A stretch of DNA of 64,000 nucleotides, taken from positions 1,364,001-1,428,000 of the forward strand of contig NC_064681.1 in the NCBI RefSeq assembly GCF_023278565.1, read 5' to 3'. Below the pieces are notes generated by a model. It was given only the letters and a program-made list of their open reading frames with translations. It was not told the origin of the DNA and did no database searches. Source of the stretch: Colletotrichum lupini (Eukaryota > Ascomycota > Sordariomycetes > Glomerellales > Glomerellaceae). Below are positions 11,567 through 24,421 of this stretch, piece by piece (positions within the stretch are counted from its first letter, which is position 1; every line of letters begins with the position of its first letter). A program made the translations under genes and the position numbers.

Positions 11567-13625
11567 ATGGAGCAAACGTTCATGACCATTCATTCCACGG
11601 ACCCCAGCGCTGCCATATTATTCGTGTCCGACTCAGTCTACGACATACTGGGTTATACCCCCCAGGAAGTGCAGGGAAAATCATGCTTTGACTTCTTTCA
11701 CCCCGACGAGGTACCCTTCGCTCGCTCTATTCACAGTCGCGGTGTCTTGCTGGACAAGGCAGCCGTGCTTCACTATGCTCGCATCATGGCCCGCGATGGC
11801 CAGTGGGTGAGCTGCGAATGCTGCTTCACTGTCGTCCACGATGTCTTGGTTGCCTGTACCAGTATTTATCGACGGGACGAAAAGAGTCACAGTAAGCGAA
11901 CACACTTCAGCCTCACCTTCAATTCATTCTCATGCTAATGTCGTGACAGGACGAGCCGTCGAAGCACCTCAGATCCGTCGGTTGTTCTCAAGCTCCCCTC
12001 GGGACCCTCGTTACCACATGCTGGAGCATCTCTCACCCAAATTCAGAATGCCTCCCGTGGAACGCGAGCCCCGCGCAGCTCTCATCCTCAATAGGTTCAC
12101 CCGCACTCTGACCGTCATGTTCGCCACCAATGCAGTCTCGTCGATTCTTGGCGTTAGACCCGACCAGATCAAAGACAAGAGCTTTTATGAGTGCATACAG
12201 GAGAACTGCCTACCGGACGCCATTCGCTGCTTGGAAAGTGCAAAGGCCAATGACTCGATTGCCTACTTGAGGTTCTGGTACAGAGATCCCCGTCGGCCTG
12301 AGGATTTTGACGATGAGGAGGGAGACGAAGAGCACAACAGCGGAAACTCCAGTGACTCTGATGGCGGAGGCGTCCAACTCGATGGCCGCATGGATATTGA
12401 CGATGATGACGGCCCTGTCATCAAACAAGAAGACCAAGGTCGTCCGGATATGTCAAACCACAGCTCTGCGAACCAAACAGCGACTACAAACGCCTCTGGC
12501 TCGAGCAACGAGACGCAGAACACTGCAGCTACCTCCGCCCCTTCGGCCGACGGATCAGCCGCCCAGGCATCGACGCCCGCGGAACCCCTGCGCAACCGCC
12601 GCCGGGAACCACCCCAGGCCTTTGAGCTCGAAGCTGTCGTATCATGCACGTCCGACGGTCTTGTCGTCGTCATTCGCAGAGCGCGCCCACCAATTCCTGC
12701 ACCTCACCCGCCATTGGTTGTCCCAACCTACACCAATGGTCTCTTTGCGGCGCCTTGGGGTCATCATCCCATCCGGCCTCAAGTCCCCCAGGAATCCCTC
12801 TACAATTTCAGACCTCCTCTCATGCCTCAGTACATGCCTTTGCAAGACAACGTCATGGCTGCTGGGGGCCCACCTGTAGACCATCTCATGAGCTCCATCA
12901 GAGATGTTGCCGTTTTCGCCTGGGCATTGGTGGGAATCAATGGCAATCTCGCGACATACACGCGAGGCATGCCGCGCGGCGAGTCTATACCAGATAGTGG
13001 CCTCCCTATATGGGATCCCAATGCTGGTAGTGCTTCTTTACATGGACCGGAAAACCAGGCGGTTCGCCGATGGACGCAATACGACAAGGAAAAGACATTT
13101 GGTCCGCCCTCGGCGGCATACCGACAGTCATACAACCAAGGCATACCATCCGGGTATAGCCATGTGCCTCAGATGGGCAGCTACATCTACTCTCAGCCGG
13201 CGCCGCCTACGTGGCCCGGCTTACAGCCTGCCTACACATCGGCGTATGACCCCTACTCAAGGAACAACCACCATCGAGAACAGCAGCATCAGCATCATCA
13301 ACCGCAGCCTCATTACGACTACCAGCCTGGTCGTCAGCAGCATCAACCACAGTCACAGGGTTTTGATCAACGAGGAGCGCTGCAGAATCAGCCATGGGGC
13401 GAGATACCCCCACCGTACAACGGCCAAGGCCAAGCGAACGGCCATTCCAATGGACATGCTGGCGGGCATTCGAACGGACAGCCCAATGGCCAGTCCAACG
13501 GGCAGGCTAATGGGCAGGCTAACGGCCAGTCCAACGGACATATTGACGGGAATTCCGGCAACGGTTCAAATGGATCGGCAGGGCCAAATGATCCATCTCA
13601 TGGTTATCGCTACCCATGGCAGTAG
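11567..13625 (+). CDS. PAS-domain protein with acidic insert and Asn/Gly/Gln-rich tail
   Basis: Two exons, 11567-11891 and 11950-13625, join to 666 aa. The 58-nt intron has GTAAGC..GACAG ends and a CTAAT branch point. Residues about 5-105 form a PAS fold (ILFVSDSVYDILGYTPQEVQGKS, then FFHPDE and a C-terminal beta region). No LOV-type GxNCRFLQ motif is present, so this is not a flavin photosensor of the WC-1/VVD type, and no zinc finger is visible. A second PAS-like segment starts near residue 150 (ALILNRFTRTLTVMFATNAVSSILG). It appears interrupted at 225-330 by an acidic, Ser/Thr-rich insert and resumes at FELEAVVSCTSDGLVVVIRRARP. A conserved-looking block (SSIRDVAVFAWALVG) lies near residue 421. 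The C-terminus is His/Gln-rich, then about 50 residues of NGQ/NGH repeats, suggesting a regulatory or scaffold protein. Start chosen at M-E-Q; an in-frame ATG-like extension to 11504 is less likely. Confidence 0.82.
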
Positions 13626-14611
13626 TTGAATCACTCGGACTCGGGAGACGACAGTATGTGGGTGGCCATCTCACACTGATCGGAGCGCATTGGCGAACTC
13701 CAAACGAACAGAATGTGATCAATTTGGGAAAGTTAAGTAGGCAGGAGGTCTTTTGAAACCTCTCCAAGGAAGTCAGTAGTGATTGATGACGGTGAGGGGG
13801 GAATTGGGGTGGGTTCCCCCTCTGACAAAGAGGACATGAAAAGGGGTTGTGTGTACCAGGCATCGGCGTTCCGCGTTTTACTAGAAACGGACGGTAAAAA
13901 TGAAAAGATACCCCGCGAGGCGAAAAGGACGCCATCAAGCTCGCAAAGGAGGAGAATATTCGTATATAGAATGTTTGGCAGTAGGGTTGCTTGCTGGCTC
14001 GGTTTTCTTCTTCTTTTTTTTGGGCGTATTCATCCAAACTAGGTAATTCAGGGCAACATTATCCATCTCGCGTCCGAACTCTATGTTGAACGATGGTCCA
14101 TGATTGTGTAGCTAGGTTTGATGTCGAAATGCATCCGGATATGAACCTCAGCATTGGCGGCCACAGGCGCATTAATGGACAAGACGGGAATCCACATTGG
14201 AATCCGGGCTTGAGGCTTGGGCGGGTTCTCCGTACAGCACGGAGTGGGGCCAACGCGTTGGACGGTGCGGACGGGAGGGGGCCTTCTCTGGCCAGTTAGC
14301 GATGGCGTGGCATCATGTGGATCGGGGATGCGGATCTCTTTTTTTCCGATTCAAGGGAGCTTGGACCACCTATTAGTGCTTCGCTGGAGGAAACCGTGGA
14401 GTCTACCTTATCCCAGGAGTCGCAAGCTGCTACGTACGTCAATTAGATCCAGAAAGTCACCATCCCATCTCGGAAACTTGAAAGTGCAGAGCAACTTGCA
14501 ATTCAACCCTAACGATATCCACGAACACATTTCACGTACCCCCTTCTTGGCCATTACGAAGGACGAAGAGACGACAATAGTGTTATTTGTCAAATTACAC
14601 GAGTTACAGCC
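13626..14611. other. Intergenic, PAS gene 3' region and YIP4 promoter
   Basis: No gene is supported. The minus-strand frames here run into the coding exon of the PAS gene and have no recognisable domain. Confidence 0.5.
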
Positions 14612-15656
14612 ATGGCATCTACGAGCAAACGAGACGATTATGCCAACCCTCCCTTGCCTGACGACGACTTGATTGACCCTGATGATGGTAAGCTTTCAAC
14701 ATGAGAATGTAATATTCTGATCAAGCGATGGCAAGCTAACATCTCATCTGTCATGAAGCCGATCTAGATGATTTCGACGACCCCCTCGGCAACACATCCT
14801 CGCGCCAGCCATTGACGGGCAACATCGGCTCGAGCTCCTCCTCCTCCTCGCGGCCACTGAACGAGAACGCCTGGACGTCACGCATACCCGGCGAGGACCG
14901 CGCCGCGCCGCAAAACACAATCGACGAGTCCGTTTGGGACACGCTCCGCCGCGATCTCCTCGCCGTCTGGGCCAAGATGAGGGAGGTGCTGTACCCCAAG
15001 TACCTGCTTGGCGGCACCATGTTCGACGCCGACGGTCTGCGCGGCGCGTACGCCAACATGCGTGGCGCAGGCATCTCGGGCGCCCGGGAGGAGCTCACGG
15101 GCCTGGCGAGCCGCTTCATGGACTCGGAGGCGCTGCTGTCGCAGAATAACATGACGCCCGGCCTGCGAGACTGGGATCTCTGGGGCCCGCTCATCTTTTG
15201 CCTGCTCCTCAGTCTCTTGCTCAGCTTCAATGCTAGGGCGGATCAGAAAGATGTCGTGTTCAGCGGTGTCTTTGCCATGATTTGGATTGGAGAGGCTGTG
15301 GTGACGTTGCAGATTAAGCTGTTGGGAGGAAGCATGTGAGTTGAACCGTTCCCCCTTGTCGCTCTCTGTGTTGTGTGTGTCAGCGAATCCTAACAAACCA
15401 CTGTAGCTCTTTCGCGCAAAGCGTCTGCATCATAGGATACACTCTCTTCCCCTTAGTGATTGCGGCACTCCTCTCTGCCTTTGGCATCCCGACCGTGGTC
15501 CGAGTCCCCGTGTACCTCGTCCTTGTCGCGTGGTCTCTGGCGGCAGGCGTCAGCATCTTGGGGGGCAGTGGTGTGGTCAAGAACCGCGTTGGAATCGCCG
15601 TGTACCCGCTCTTCGTCTTCTACCTCGGCCTGGGCTGCCTCTGCTTCATCAGCTGA
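14612..15656 (+). CDS. yip4: Yip1-family Golgi membrane protein, Yip4/YIPF6 type
   Basis: Three exons (14612-14687, 14759-15335, 15407-15656) give 300 aa. The 25-codon first exon reads MASTSKRDDYANPPLPDDDLIDPDD and splices in phase into an acidic, Ser-rich cytosolic N-terminus. Residues about 95-130 contain the family motif VWDTLRRDLLAVWAKMREVLYP. Five hydrophobic segments follow: DLWGPLIFCLLLSLLLSF, VFSGVFAMIWIGEAVVTLQ, FAQSVCIIGYTLFPLVIAALLSAF, VPVYLVLVAWSLAAGV and VGIAVYPLFVFYLGLGCLCFIS. This is the usual Yip1-domain layout, and the length fits the family. Such proteins bind Rab GTPases and help form Golgi and ER transport vesicles. The WDLWGPL motif separates YIPF6/Yip4 from Yip1 proper, but paralogue assignment rests on memory. 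Confidence 0.88.
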
Positions 15657-17274
15657 GCTGCGACGACGACGACGACAAGGTCGCAAGTCGGGGCCAAAGG
15701 GGGCCGATTTGTCTGGAACGGTTGAGAGATGTACTGTAAATGTGGCCTTGGCGAGGGTCTAAGGCGCACACTGTATTCTAGATATCCATGTTGTGCTACT
15801 CATCCTCGGGATGGTGGCGGGCCAATGAATGAGAATGGGCGTTTGATTTTCTGCTGTGAAGTGTCCTCCTGTCTCGCGATGACTCCGCGTGCGCCGCCGT
15901 ACCCGAATTGTCTTTGGCTAAAATGTTCTAAGAGGGGAAGCAGTTCCCAGCAGAACATGTCGTGTAGGTAGTGGCAATGGTTATAAGTCCAAGCCATTTC
16001 ACTCACTAGGTGTTTGTTAGACAAACCCAGGTCGTGAACCAAAGGCACAGGAAGACCAGATTCTAGCTGCAAGCGGCGTCGGTAGTTGCCGCTAGAATGT
16101 CACCTGCATTACCCTTTTTGGACAGCCACACCACCAAACCGCAGGGCCATTCATCTGACACCTCAGACGAGCGGCCCTGAAGGACGTCGGAGGCGGGGAA
16201 CCCCCACCGTTGGTACGGTACAGTGTAAGGTACCACCTCAGAAACACCAGACCTCGACTTTTGAAGTCTAAAGTACCCCTCACTTTCCAGTCCACGTAGC
16301 TAAGTTGCAGTGAGGTCCTTGACATATTGAATAGCCCAGCTTGGGATATTGCGGTAGGGTGGCCGTATAAGTGTGCGTAATAACAAATAAATAAAGAAAA
16401 ACCCTTGGGAAACCAAGACAGAACAAAGATTCAGAGGTAGCGAGTTTCTCGGGTATGGATAGGAAGTTCTAGCCCATCTCAAAGGCAAAGGGCGCTAATG
16501 CATGCCGCCATGGGCCCAATGGAATTCAACCTGCCCGTGGACGAGCTGAGATGAGGGTGGGCTCTTTTTTTTTCTCTCTCGTCTGGCCAGCGTCGTGCCG
16601 TCGTCTTATCCGAGCCCGGAGCGCACCGAATGATTGGATAGATTAACTCAAGCGGGAGTCGGCCCCGTCCAATTATTTCCCATCTCAGTGACCAACGTCA
16701 AATCCCTCCGCGAAAGACGAGAACCATACACTTGCAGGTTACTGGCCTGAGCCTGTTGTCACCGCATCCCGCTCCCACCTGTATCGCGCCTACCTTGCCT
16801 TTTAGTGAGTGTGTACTAGGTGTGCTATACTGAACCGCACTGCACTGCACCAACATCGTAGCACCTCCACTACCTGGACCACCTTACCTTGCTAAGGTAG
16901 ACATTTCTCAACCACAACCTTAACCCCCAAACGCCAGTCGCGCGACACCACCGCCCCCAGAACCCAGAAACGCGGACCTCGGTGTTCTTACCCTGTCAAC
17001 GACCCGGTTACTATTGCTCTCGTCGTGGAGACGAGTTTTGGTCTTTTGCAACAGCAACTGCGAACTTTTTTCCCTTTCTTGCCTTTTTTGGCCTCCCGTC
17101 TGCGCGACAATACCCATTTGCCAGCAAATTCCACGCTACTGAACTACACCGATTTTGCTCCATTGCTGGCAAAAGTCGGGCACAGAGAACCTCCGCACCC
17201 ACCACCCAGCGACGAACGAGCGTACACGGCGACGCAAAACCCGACTCCAACAGGAACGGCACCTATAAATCACC
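15657..17274. other. Intergenic between YIP4 and the Ran-binding protein gene
   Basis: About 1.6 kb with no supported gene. A short GCTAAGGTAG-type run occurs near 16890. The 5' leader of the downstream gene is pyrimidine-rich. Open frames here carry no recognised motif. Confidence 0.5.
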
Positions 17275-18927
17275 ATGGCCGACAATCCCCAGCCGGGCAG
17301 TCCCAAGTCGGACCCGATCGACGCAAAGGAGGACGCCGAGACCGCCGCTGCCCGCAAAGAACTGAAGCACACGGCCATCTCAGAGAAGGCGGAGGGAGCC
17401 ACCACCGATACGACGCCTTCGGGATCGCAGAACGAGGACCATAAGGACCACGTCTCGTCGCCCAAGAAGAAGCGGGCGCACGACCAGCTGGACGAGGACA
17501 AGGACGCCGACGAGGCCGACGTCAAGAGCGTCGCCTCGAGCGACTCGGCCAAGGACAGGGCTTCGCGGCTGGAGCCGGAGAAGAAGAGACATAGGGACGA
17601 AGTTGCCGGCTCTGGTGACGCTGCGGCCGATTCCCCTGTAGGCTTTTGACCTTGACGCATCTGGCGTTTGCCGTGCATACATACTGACGCTGTTTCGCTT
17701 CCCGTAGGCGCCACCGACTACCGATACAAAAACGACAGAGAGTGCCGCAACAGAAGCAGCTACGTCACAGGATTCTGCAAATGACGAGAAGAAGGGAACA
17801 TCGAGTTCTGCGTTTGCTAATTCTGGCTTCGCTAAATTGGCGGCATCGAGTGCCTCCCCCTTTGGTTCGCTAGGAAGTGCGACCAAGGGAAGTGTCTTTG
17901 GCAGCGGAGCCAAGGCTGGCGCGTCACCTTTTGGCGGTCTATCTCCATCCAAGCCTGATGCCGCCGCCCCGGCTCCTACCCCCACCCTCAGCTTTGGTGG
18001 TGCCGGCTCAGCCTCGTCGCCTTTTGCCAGCGTTAAGCCCGCCGGCGCAAATGGCGGTTTCGGCTCAGTGTTTGGCAGTGCCTTTGGCGGCGGTCTAGGC
18101 GGTAAACCGCTGTCGAGCTTCGCCAAGACGGGCGAGTCTTCTTTTAAGACTGAGAAGGCTGCCAAGCCATTCGGAGCGCCTGACAGCGACGCGGAAGACG
18201 ACAACGATGATGAGACTGAAGGCGATGCCGATGGACCCTCAGAGTCTGGCGACAAGGACGAAAAGGAAGAGTCTGACAAGGAAGATACCAAGGCCGGGGA
18301 CGATAAGAAACGTACTAAGCTGCAGAAGAGTAAGAAGGCGTTCTCCATTCCGGCAGTGGGAAGTTATACTGACATGTTATAGTTACTGTCGACGACGGCG
18401 AGGCCGGAGAGGCTACTATAGTCCAGGTCAGAGCCAAGATATTCTACCTGGAAAAGGAGGTTGGCTGGAAGGAGCGCGGATCTGGTATGCTCAAGATCAA
18501 CGTTCCCGAGGCGTGTGTCCAGTTCGACGAAGGCGGTCTGCCGATACCTGGCTCCTTTGATGCATCGGCCTTGGAAGACTTGGAAGATCCAGAGGCTGGC
18601 GAGAGCAGAGGCAGCAAGGTACCTCGTCTCATTATGAGGCAGGATCAGACTCACAGGATACTACTGAACACGGTCATCCTGCCGGCGATGCAGTTCCAGG
18701 AAAAGGCGACGTTGAAGAGCGTTGGTGTCATGTTCACGGCCTTTGAAGGTGCGGAGGCTAAGCCAGTGAGCGTTCATGTGAGAGTATGTGGTCCCCTCCC
18801 CTACACCCATAACCAAAGTACGAGACGATTTGATTTACTAATTCGTCACGTATAGCTGAGCGCCGCTAGTGCGAAGTCATTCCTGAACGAGGTTGGAATG
18901 GTGCAGAGAGAGCTCTTGAGCAACTGA
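17275..18927 (+). CDS. yrb2: FG-repeat Ran-binding protein, Yrb2/Hba1/RanBP3-like
   Basis: Four exons (17275-17637, 17708-18329, 18383-18783, 18856-18927) give 485 aa. The N-terminus is charged, with a KKKR basic patch near residue 65 that could act as a nuclear localisation signal. Residues about 150-255 are FG-rich (FGSLG, FGGLS, FGGAG, FGSVFGSAFGGG), as in Yrb2, Nup2 and Nup50, which contact the nuclear pore. An acidic Asp/Glu/Lys stretch follows. The C-terminal third is a RanBP1 fold: VQVRAKIFYLEKEVGWKERGSGMLKIN, RLIMRQDQTHRILLNTVI, then a final strand and helix. FG region plus a single Ran-binding domain and a basic N-terminus fits Yrb2/RanBP3, a cofactor of Crm1/exportin-dependent export. 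The exon 2/3 border (Lys-Ile-Thr-Val) is inferred. The last exon is only 24 codons. Confidence 0.82.
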
Positions 18928-19612
18928 ATGTATCCATACCGACATTTCCCACGTGGGTTTGAGATAGCCGGCGGCGTTAATGGTCGTCTACATATGCCTC
19001 TTCAACAAGCAAGGGCGAATGCGCATCACTATAAAGGGAGAGCCGGTGCGAGCATCTCCGGAGACCGTCTGGAGGCCTTTGGCTACCTTAGAGAGAGTGG
19101 GCAAGAAGAAGGACAGGCACACGATTGGTGGGACGGCAGAGATTTGTTTAGGAGTCCAGTTTGAACTAGGCGGGTATCTCAGGCCCTTATCCTGTCATGA
19201 TACCAGGAAAACAGGTATCCTTTGATACATTTAGATATCACTCAGTAGTATATTGTAACATGGACACAATTCAACTGAAGATTGAATGTTTGTTCAAGCT
19301 GTCGAGAATCAAATCGTTCACCTATAAGATCCCTTTGACGATTGCAGTCCGAGGCTTGGGGAGATGATATTGGTGGTGGCGCACGTGACTTGGTGTGGAT
19401 TACGTGACGCAGACGACCTCTTTGATCTAAGAGGTAGTGACGTCGCGTGTCTAAAGGCTAGGCACGGCCAATGCGCTCACCGTCTGCATATTCAAGAGCT
19501 TCATAACTGGTTATCCAGTCGACGAGTTCCTGTTGATGACTTCCAATCCGCTACTTTTTCACCCCCGTAGTCGAGGGATGGCGGCCTGCTAAGGCCACTG
19601 ATCTAAGCGACG
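18928..19612. other. Intergenic between Ran-binding protein and HRQ1 genes
   Basis: No supported gene. An 80-codon frame at 18980-19225 follows the stop closely but has no recognisable domain and is treated as 3' UTR. Confidence 0.4.
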
Positions 19613-22600
19613 ATGTCAAGTGCTGCTCCAGCCGAGCTCGCGGCAACAGTACGAAAGCCTCGTGGTAAGAGGAAGAGACAGGAGAATGAGAATGATATCT
19701 CTACGCAGAACAGTCAGAATAGTGTCGGTTCTGTAGCTGACGGACCATCGAATACCGACGATGCAGTTTCCACTGACACCCAGAAAACGACCAAGTCCAA
19801 GAAACGGGCTGCGCCGAAAAAGGCCGGTTCGAAACGGAATAGCACGGAAAGTGTAGCCCCCGCTGAGGAGTGCAAGATTGAGTGGCCTCAACGCTTCAAG
19901 GACCTTGAAAAGACGCACCGCGCACTCAATCTCGTCTTTACGTTTTGCTGTACTCGGAAACACCTCGCCACCACGTTTGAGACGATCAAGTCCTCGGTGG
20001 AATCGCACACAAAGACGTCCCTGACGGTCGAGGATATAGCTGCCATCGCCGCTATACGCCCCGAGGGCGTCAACTTTGCCTATGTCGATGAGATTATGCT
20101 GCAGACCGAGGTCAGGGGCGCCGAGCGCGATGTGGTGTTCAAGAAGGGGCGGGATTTCCTCTCCCAGGCTCCCGCGCCTGATGCCTCTGTCGGAGGTATC
20201 TCGGGTCTCGAGAAACTGGATCACCATCCCGATGAGGCTGTCGAGGGAGGGAAGGAAGTGCTGTATTTTGAGTTTGTGGACGGCGATCTGAAACGGCAGG
20301 TTAAGGATAGGAAGACGGGGGAGATTATCAAGCCGAACAGGAAGCTGAGAGAGGAGACTCTCAAGATGCCCGTCTACAGCCAGAAGCAGATGACGAATCT
20401 GATCGAGAGGCGGAATCAAAGGTTCAACGACGCCATTGTCCATTTTCTCAATCAATGCGTCGCCGATGGGCTTGATCCAGAGCTGAGTCTGGCAACGGCA
20501 ACCGAGGCTCATATTCCTGTGCCGACAATCACGGAGGAGACGGAGCCCAAGGACCTCGGAGCTTTACCCGAATCCATCCCAACGGAGCGTAAAAGCGTCC
20601 CGGAGATTGTCCAGGAGCTGAAAGATTGCTCTTGGTACACTGGGCAGATAGTGCCCGACGGCCACCGCGTCTTCGAGCCGCAGGAACCTGTCTACGGCGA
20701 TCTCAACTTCCTTCTCAGCCAGGACCTCGTGAATGCGCTGTACAACGCAAAGGGTATCACGCAATTCTTCGCGCATCAGACCGAGGCCATCAATGGCTTG
20801 CTAGAAGGTCAGCACGTCGTCGTGGCCACGTCGACGAGTTCCGGCAAGTCGCTGATTTACCAGCTGCCTGTGATTCACGCCTTGGAAGAGAATCCGCACA
20901 CGCGCGCCATGTACATTTTCCCGACGAAAGCCCTGGCGCAAGATCAAAAACGGAGTTTGAGGGAGCTCATGAGCTATATGCCGGGCATGGAGGAAGTGCT
21001 TGTGGAGACGTTTGATGGAGATACCCCGATGAAGGAACGCAATGTGATCCGAGAAGAGGCGAGGATCATCTTCACCAACCCAGACATGTTGCACATCACC
21101 ATTTTACCGCAGGAGGAGAGATGGAGGACATTCTTGAAGAACCTCAAGTACGTCGTCGTTGATGAGCTGCACTACTACAATGGGCAGATGGGTTCCCACG
21201 TGGCCTTTATCATGAGGAGGCTGCGAAGAATATGCGCTGCTGTTGGAAACCGCCACATCAAGTTTATCTCGTGTTCTGCGACGGTAGCCAACCCAAGGCA
21301 GCATTTCAAGACGATCTTTGGTATAGAGAATGTGCGGCTCGTCGACTTTGACGGCTCCCCGTCCGGTACGTTTTCTACCCTGCTTCCCTTTTCACTTTGC
21401 AAAGACTGACTTGCAACAGGTCGCAAAGAGTTTCTCTGCTGGAACACGCCGTACAAGGACCCCGGAGACCCGGCCAGCGGGCGAGGCGACGCACTGTTTG
21501 AGTGTGCTCGCCTCTTCTGCTCGCTCATGCTCAGGGGCGTGCGCATCATCGCCTTTACCAGAGTCAGAGAGCAGTGCGAGAAGCTGGTTACCGCGGTGCA
21601 GCAGGAATTGGAATCTCTCGGGCGGCCAGAGTGCGTCAATAGAGTCATGGGCTACAGAGGCGGCTACACGGCGCAAGACCGACGGCGGATCGAGTCAGAA
21701 ATGTTTGAGGGCAAACTGCTCGGCATCGTGGCGACCACTGCCTTGGAGCTCGGTATTGACATTGGCACGCTGGATTGCGTGCTGACCTGGGGATTTCCCT
21801 ATACCATTGCCAACTTACGCCAACAGAGCGGCCGTGCCGGACGAAGGAACAAGGACTCGCTGTCGGTGTTGGTGGGCGACTGCTTTCCTACTGATCAACA
21901 TTACATGCAGAACCCGGACGAGATCTTTTCCAAGCCGAACTGTGAGCTGCAGGTCGATCTCGAGAACATGCTGGTGCGGGAAGGACACATTCAGTGTGCC
22001 GCGTATGAGATGCCCATTCGGCCGGTGGAGGATGCTCAGTACTTTGGCAAGGATTTGCCCATCATCTGCGAGGAGAGGCTGGTAAAGGATCCTTTGGGAT
22101 TTTATCACTGCCACGATCGGTTCCGCCCTATACCTTCGAGGTTCGTCGCCATCCGTGATACCGAAGACGATCACTTCGCCATCATTGATATCACGCACGG
22201 TAAGAACGAGGTCTTGGAGGAGCTAGAGGCATCGAGGGCAACGTTTACGATATACGACGGCGCCATTTTCCTCCACCAGGGTAACAAGTACCTGGTCAGG
22301 GATTTCCAGCCCGAAAAGATGATGGCGAGGGTGGAGCGTGTCAAGGTCGAGTGGACCACGACGCAACGAGACTTCACCGACATTGACCCGATCGAGACGG
22401 AAGCCATTCGCAAGATCTCCGGGTCAATGTCCAGAGCCTTTTACGGCACGATCAAGATCCAGCAAAACGTGTACGGGTTCTTCAAGGTGGACAAGAAGAA
22501 GCGCGTGCTCGACGCCGTGCACGTCGACAACCCCCCCGTCATCCGATACGGCAAGGGCATGTGGCTCGACATACCCAAAAAGGCGCTGCAGATCCTCGTC

Positions 22601-23218
22601 GACCGTCGCCTGAACATCGCCGCGTCGATACACGCGGCCGAGCACGCCATCCTCAGCCTGATGCCCAACTTTGTCATCAGTCTACCGGGCGACGTCCGCA
22701 CCGAGTGCAAAATCGCCCTGAAAGAGTTTGCCAAGAAGGATTCCCAGAGGAAGAGGCCGGGCCGGCTGACGTTTTACGACGCCAAAGGCGGTGCTAGCGG
22801 GTCAGGCATCAGCACAAAGGCGTTTGAGCATGTCGACCACCTGCTGCAACAGGCCGTCAAGAGGGTCGAGGACTGCTACTGCGAGCACGGGTGCCGGGAG
22901 TGCGTCGCGTCGGACCAGTGTAAGCAGGCGAACGAGGTGATGAGTAAAGCGGGGAGTCAGGTGATTTTGAAGACGTTGCTGAATAGGGAGATTGATATCG
23001 ATGCGCTGCCGATGGGGCCCGAGGAGTATTGTCCTGCGGGGATCGAGACTGTTGTCGTGGCGCAGACTGTGCCGGCCAAGGATGGGGGGAGATTGAGGGT
23101 GGTTGAGATTAAGGAGGAGGAGTTTGATGAGAGGGATACGGTCTTGTTGGAGGAGGCTGAGGTGTGGACTGGGCGGGAGGAGGAGGAGGAGGAGGTACAC
23201 GATGGTGAAGAGTCATGA
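19613..23218 (+). CDS. hrq1: HRQ1-type RecQ4-family ATP-dependent DNA helicase
   Basis: Two exons (19613-21365, 21420-23218) joined by a 54-nt intron give 1183 aa. The first ~90 residues are basic and Ser/Thr-rich, with KKR and KRKR patches. Helicase core motifs in order: a Q-like HQTEAINGLLEGQHVVVATSTSSGKS (Walker A near residue 406), FPTKALAQDQKR (Ia), FTNPDMLH (Ib), VVDELHYY (DEAH-like DELH, near 516), SCSATVANP (III), AFTRVREQCEKL (IV), ATTALELGIDIG (V) and QQSGRAGRRNKDS (VI, near 722). The C-terminus has a DUF1998-type Cys cluster (CYCEHGCRECVASDQC, near 1070), probably zinc-binding. Hrq1 unwinds DNA 3'-5' and acts in interstrand-crosslink repair and telomere maintenance in yeast; that role is transferred from the family. 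The extreme C-terminus is Glu-rich. Confidence 0.93.
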
Positions 23219-24421
23219 TGGCGTGTAGGTGTGATCTCAATGTCAGTCATCCTGAGTGTATGCGTTGTCACTGAAGGACCCGAATAGAGCTGTAGCTATT
23301 ACCAACTGTATTGCACTGTCATGCCGGTCTACCTATGCTTGCCCGCTCAAAGAGACTTCCCCATTCCGACAAGTGCAGGAGGTCAGACACCGAATGGTTG
23401 AAGATGACGACTCAGGGATAGTTTGCCCATTACTGCAAGTCAGAGAGCGGACGACGCTCCTCGTTCCTCGATTCTCATTTGTGACGTTGCTTTCTTCTAG
23501 CTGCATTCCCCCTTTTTTATCTCACCTCGAGGTACTTGGGTAGGTGAATAGTGCAGATTGCAGAGAGGGGGTAGCCCAGATTATGTGGTATCTCATCCTT
23601 TTGATTGAAACGCAATATTCTTCCACTTTTCGAGGGAACATCATACATGACATTCCCCCTTTCCGGTTGATAGAAGAGTGATTGATGGTGAGTGATGGCC
23701 ACTGAGGTAGAATGAGTATATCGATTCCTACAATCGAATACTTACTCATGTTATGAGAAACTTCATCTTGACCGCGCCACTTCTCAACGGATCGCCGACA
23801 TGAAAGAAGCCACGCTGTTGTGATTCGAGAGTCAACTTGGCAGCGACCTTCTGAAGCCAGGTAGGTACCTTGAACAGGCAGGAGCGAGCGAGCACATGTC
23901 CAGACCTCTTCATCTTTGTGTGAAAAAATCTGCTCTCGGCCAGTCGAGTGCCATCTGGAACATCACCGCAAAGTGTGTTGGGATCTCAACCTTCGTATCA
24001 AGATTACTCCTATGGCATGGGCCAACTAGGTCTCTTGATAGATGCCATCATCCAAACTAAATCCCAAGTATCTACCTCACCAGACATTTCAACCAATAAG
24101 TAAAGGAGGTGAAAAGTGAACGGACTGATGGAGGATGTTACTGATCATAGCCTTGATGTAAACGAAACTTTATGATCTAGTCAAGGAATCATGATTATCT
24201 ACGCCTCAACCATTAGGCCCCTTCATGTTACTCAGGAATATTAAGCTGATCATAAGGTGGATGGAGGGCACGTAGGCAGGCAGGATGAGGTGAGAGAGGG
24301 CCCCTTTCGTAAAGGTATACTCAAGTTGCCATCGTGAATACACACTCACCCACCTCACCCCATCGCTCCTTCCCACGGGTGGTGCCTTCGTTCCTTCTCT
24401 CTTTCCCTTGACTGCCTGCGA
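23219..24421. other. Intergenic, HRQ1 3' side
   Basis: No gene is supported in about 1.2 kb. Only short frames on both strands are present. Confidence 0.5.

Noticed and set aside
18980..19225. 81-codon frame just after the Ran-binding protein stop
   Set aside because: No domain and no splice connection; most simply 3' UTR sequence.
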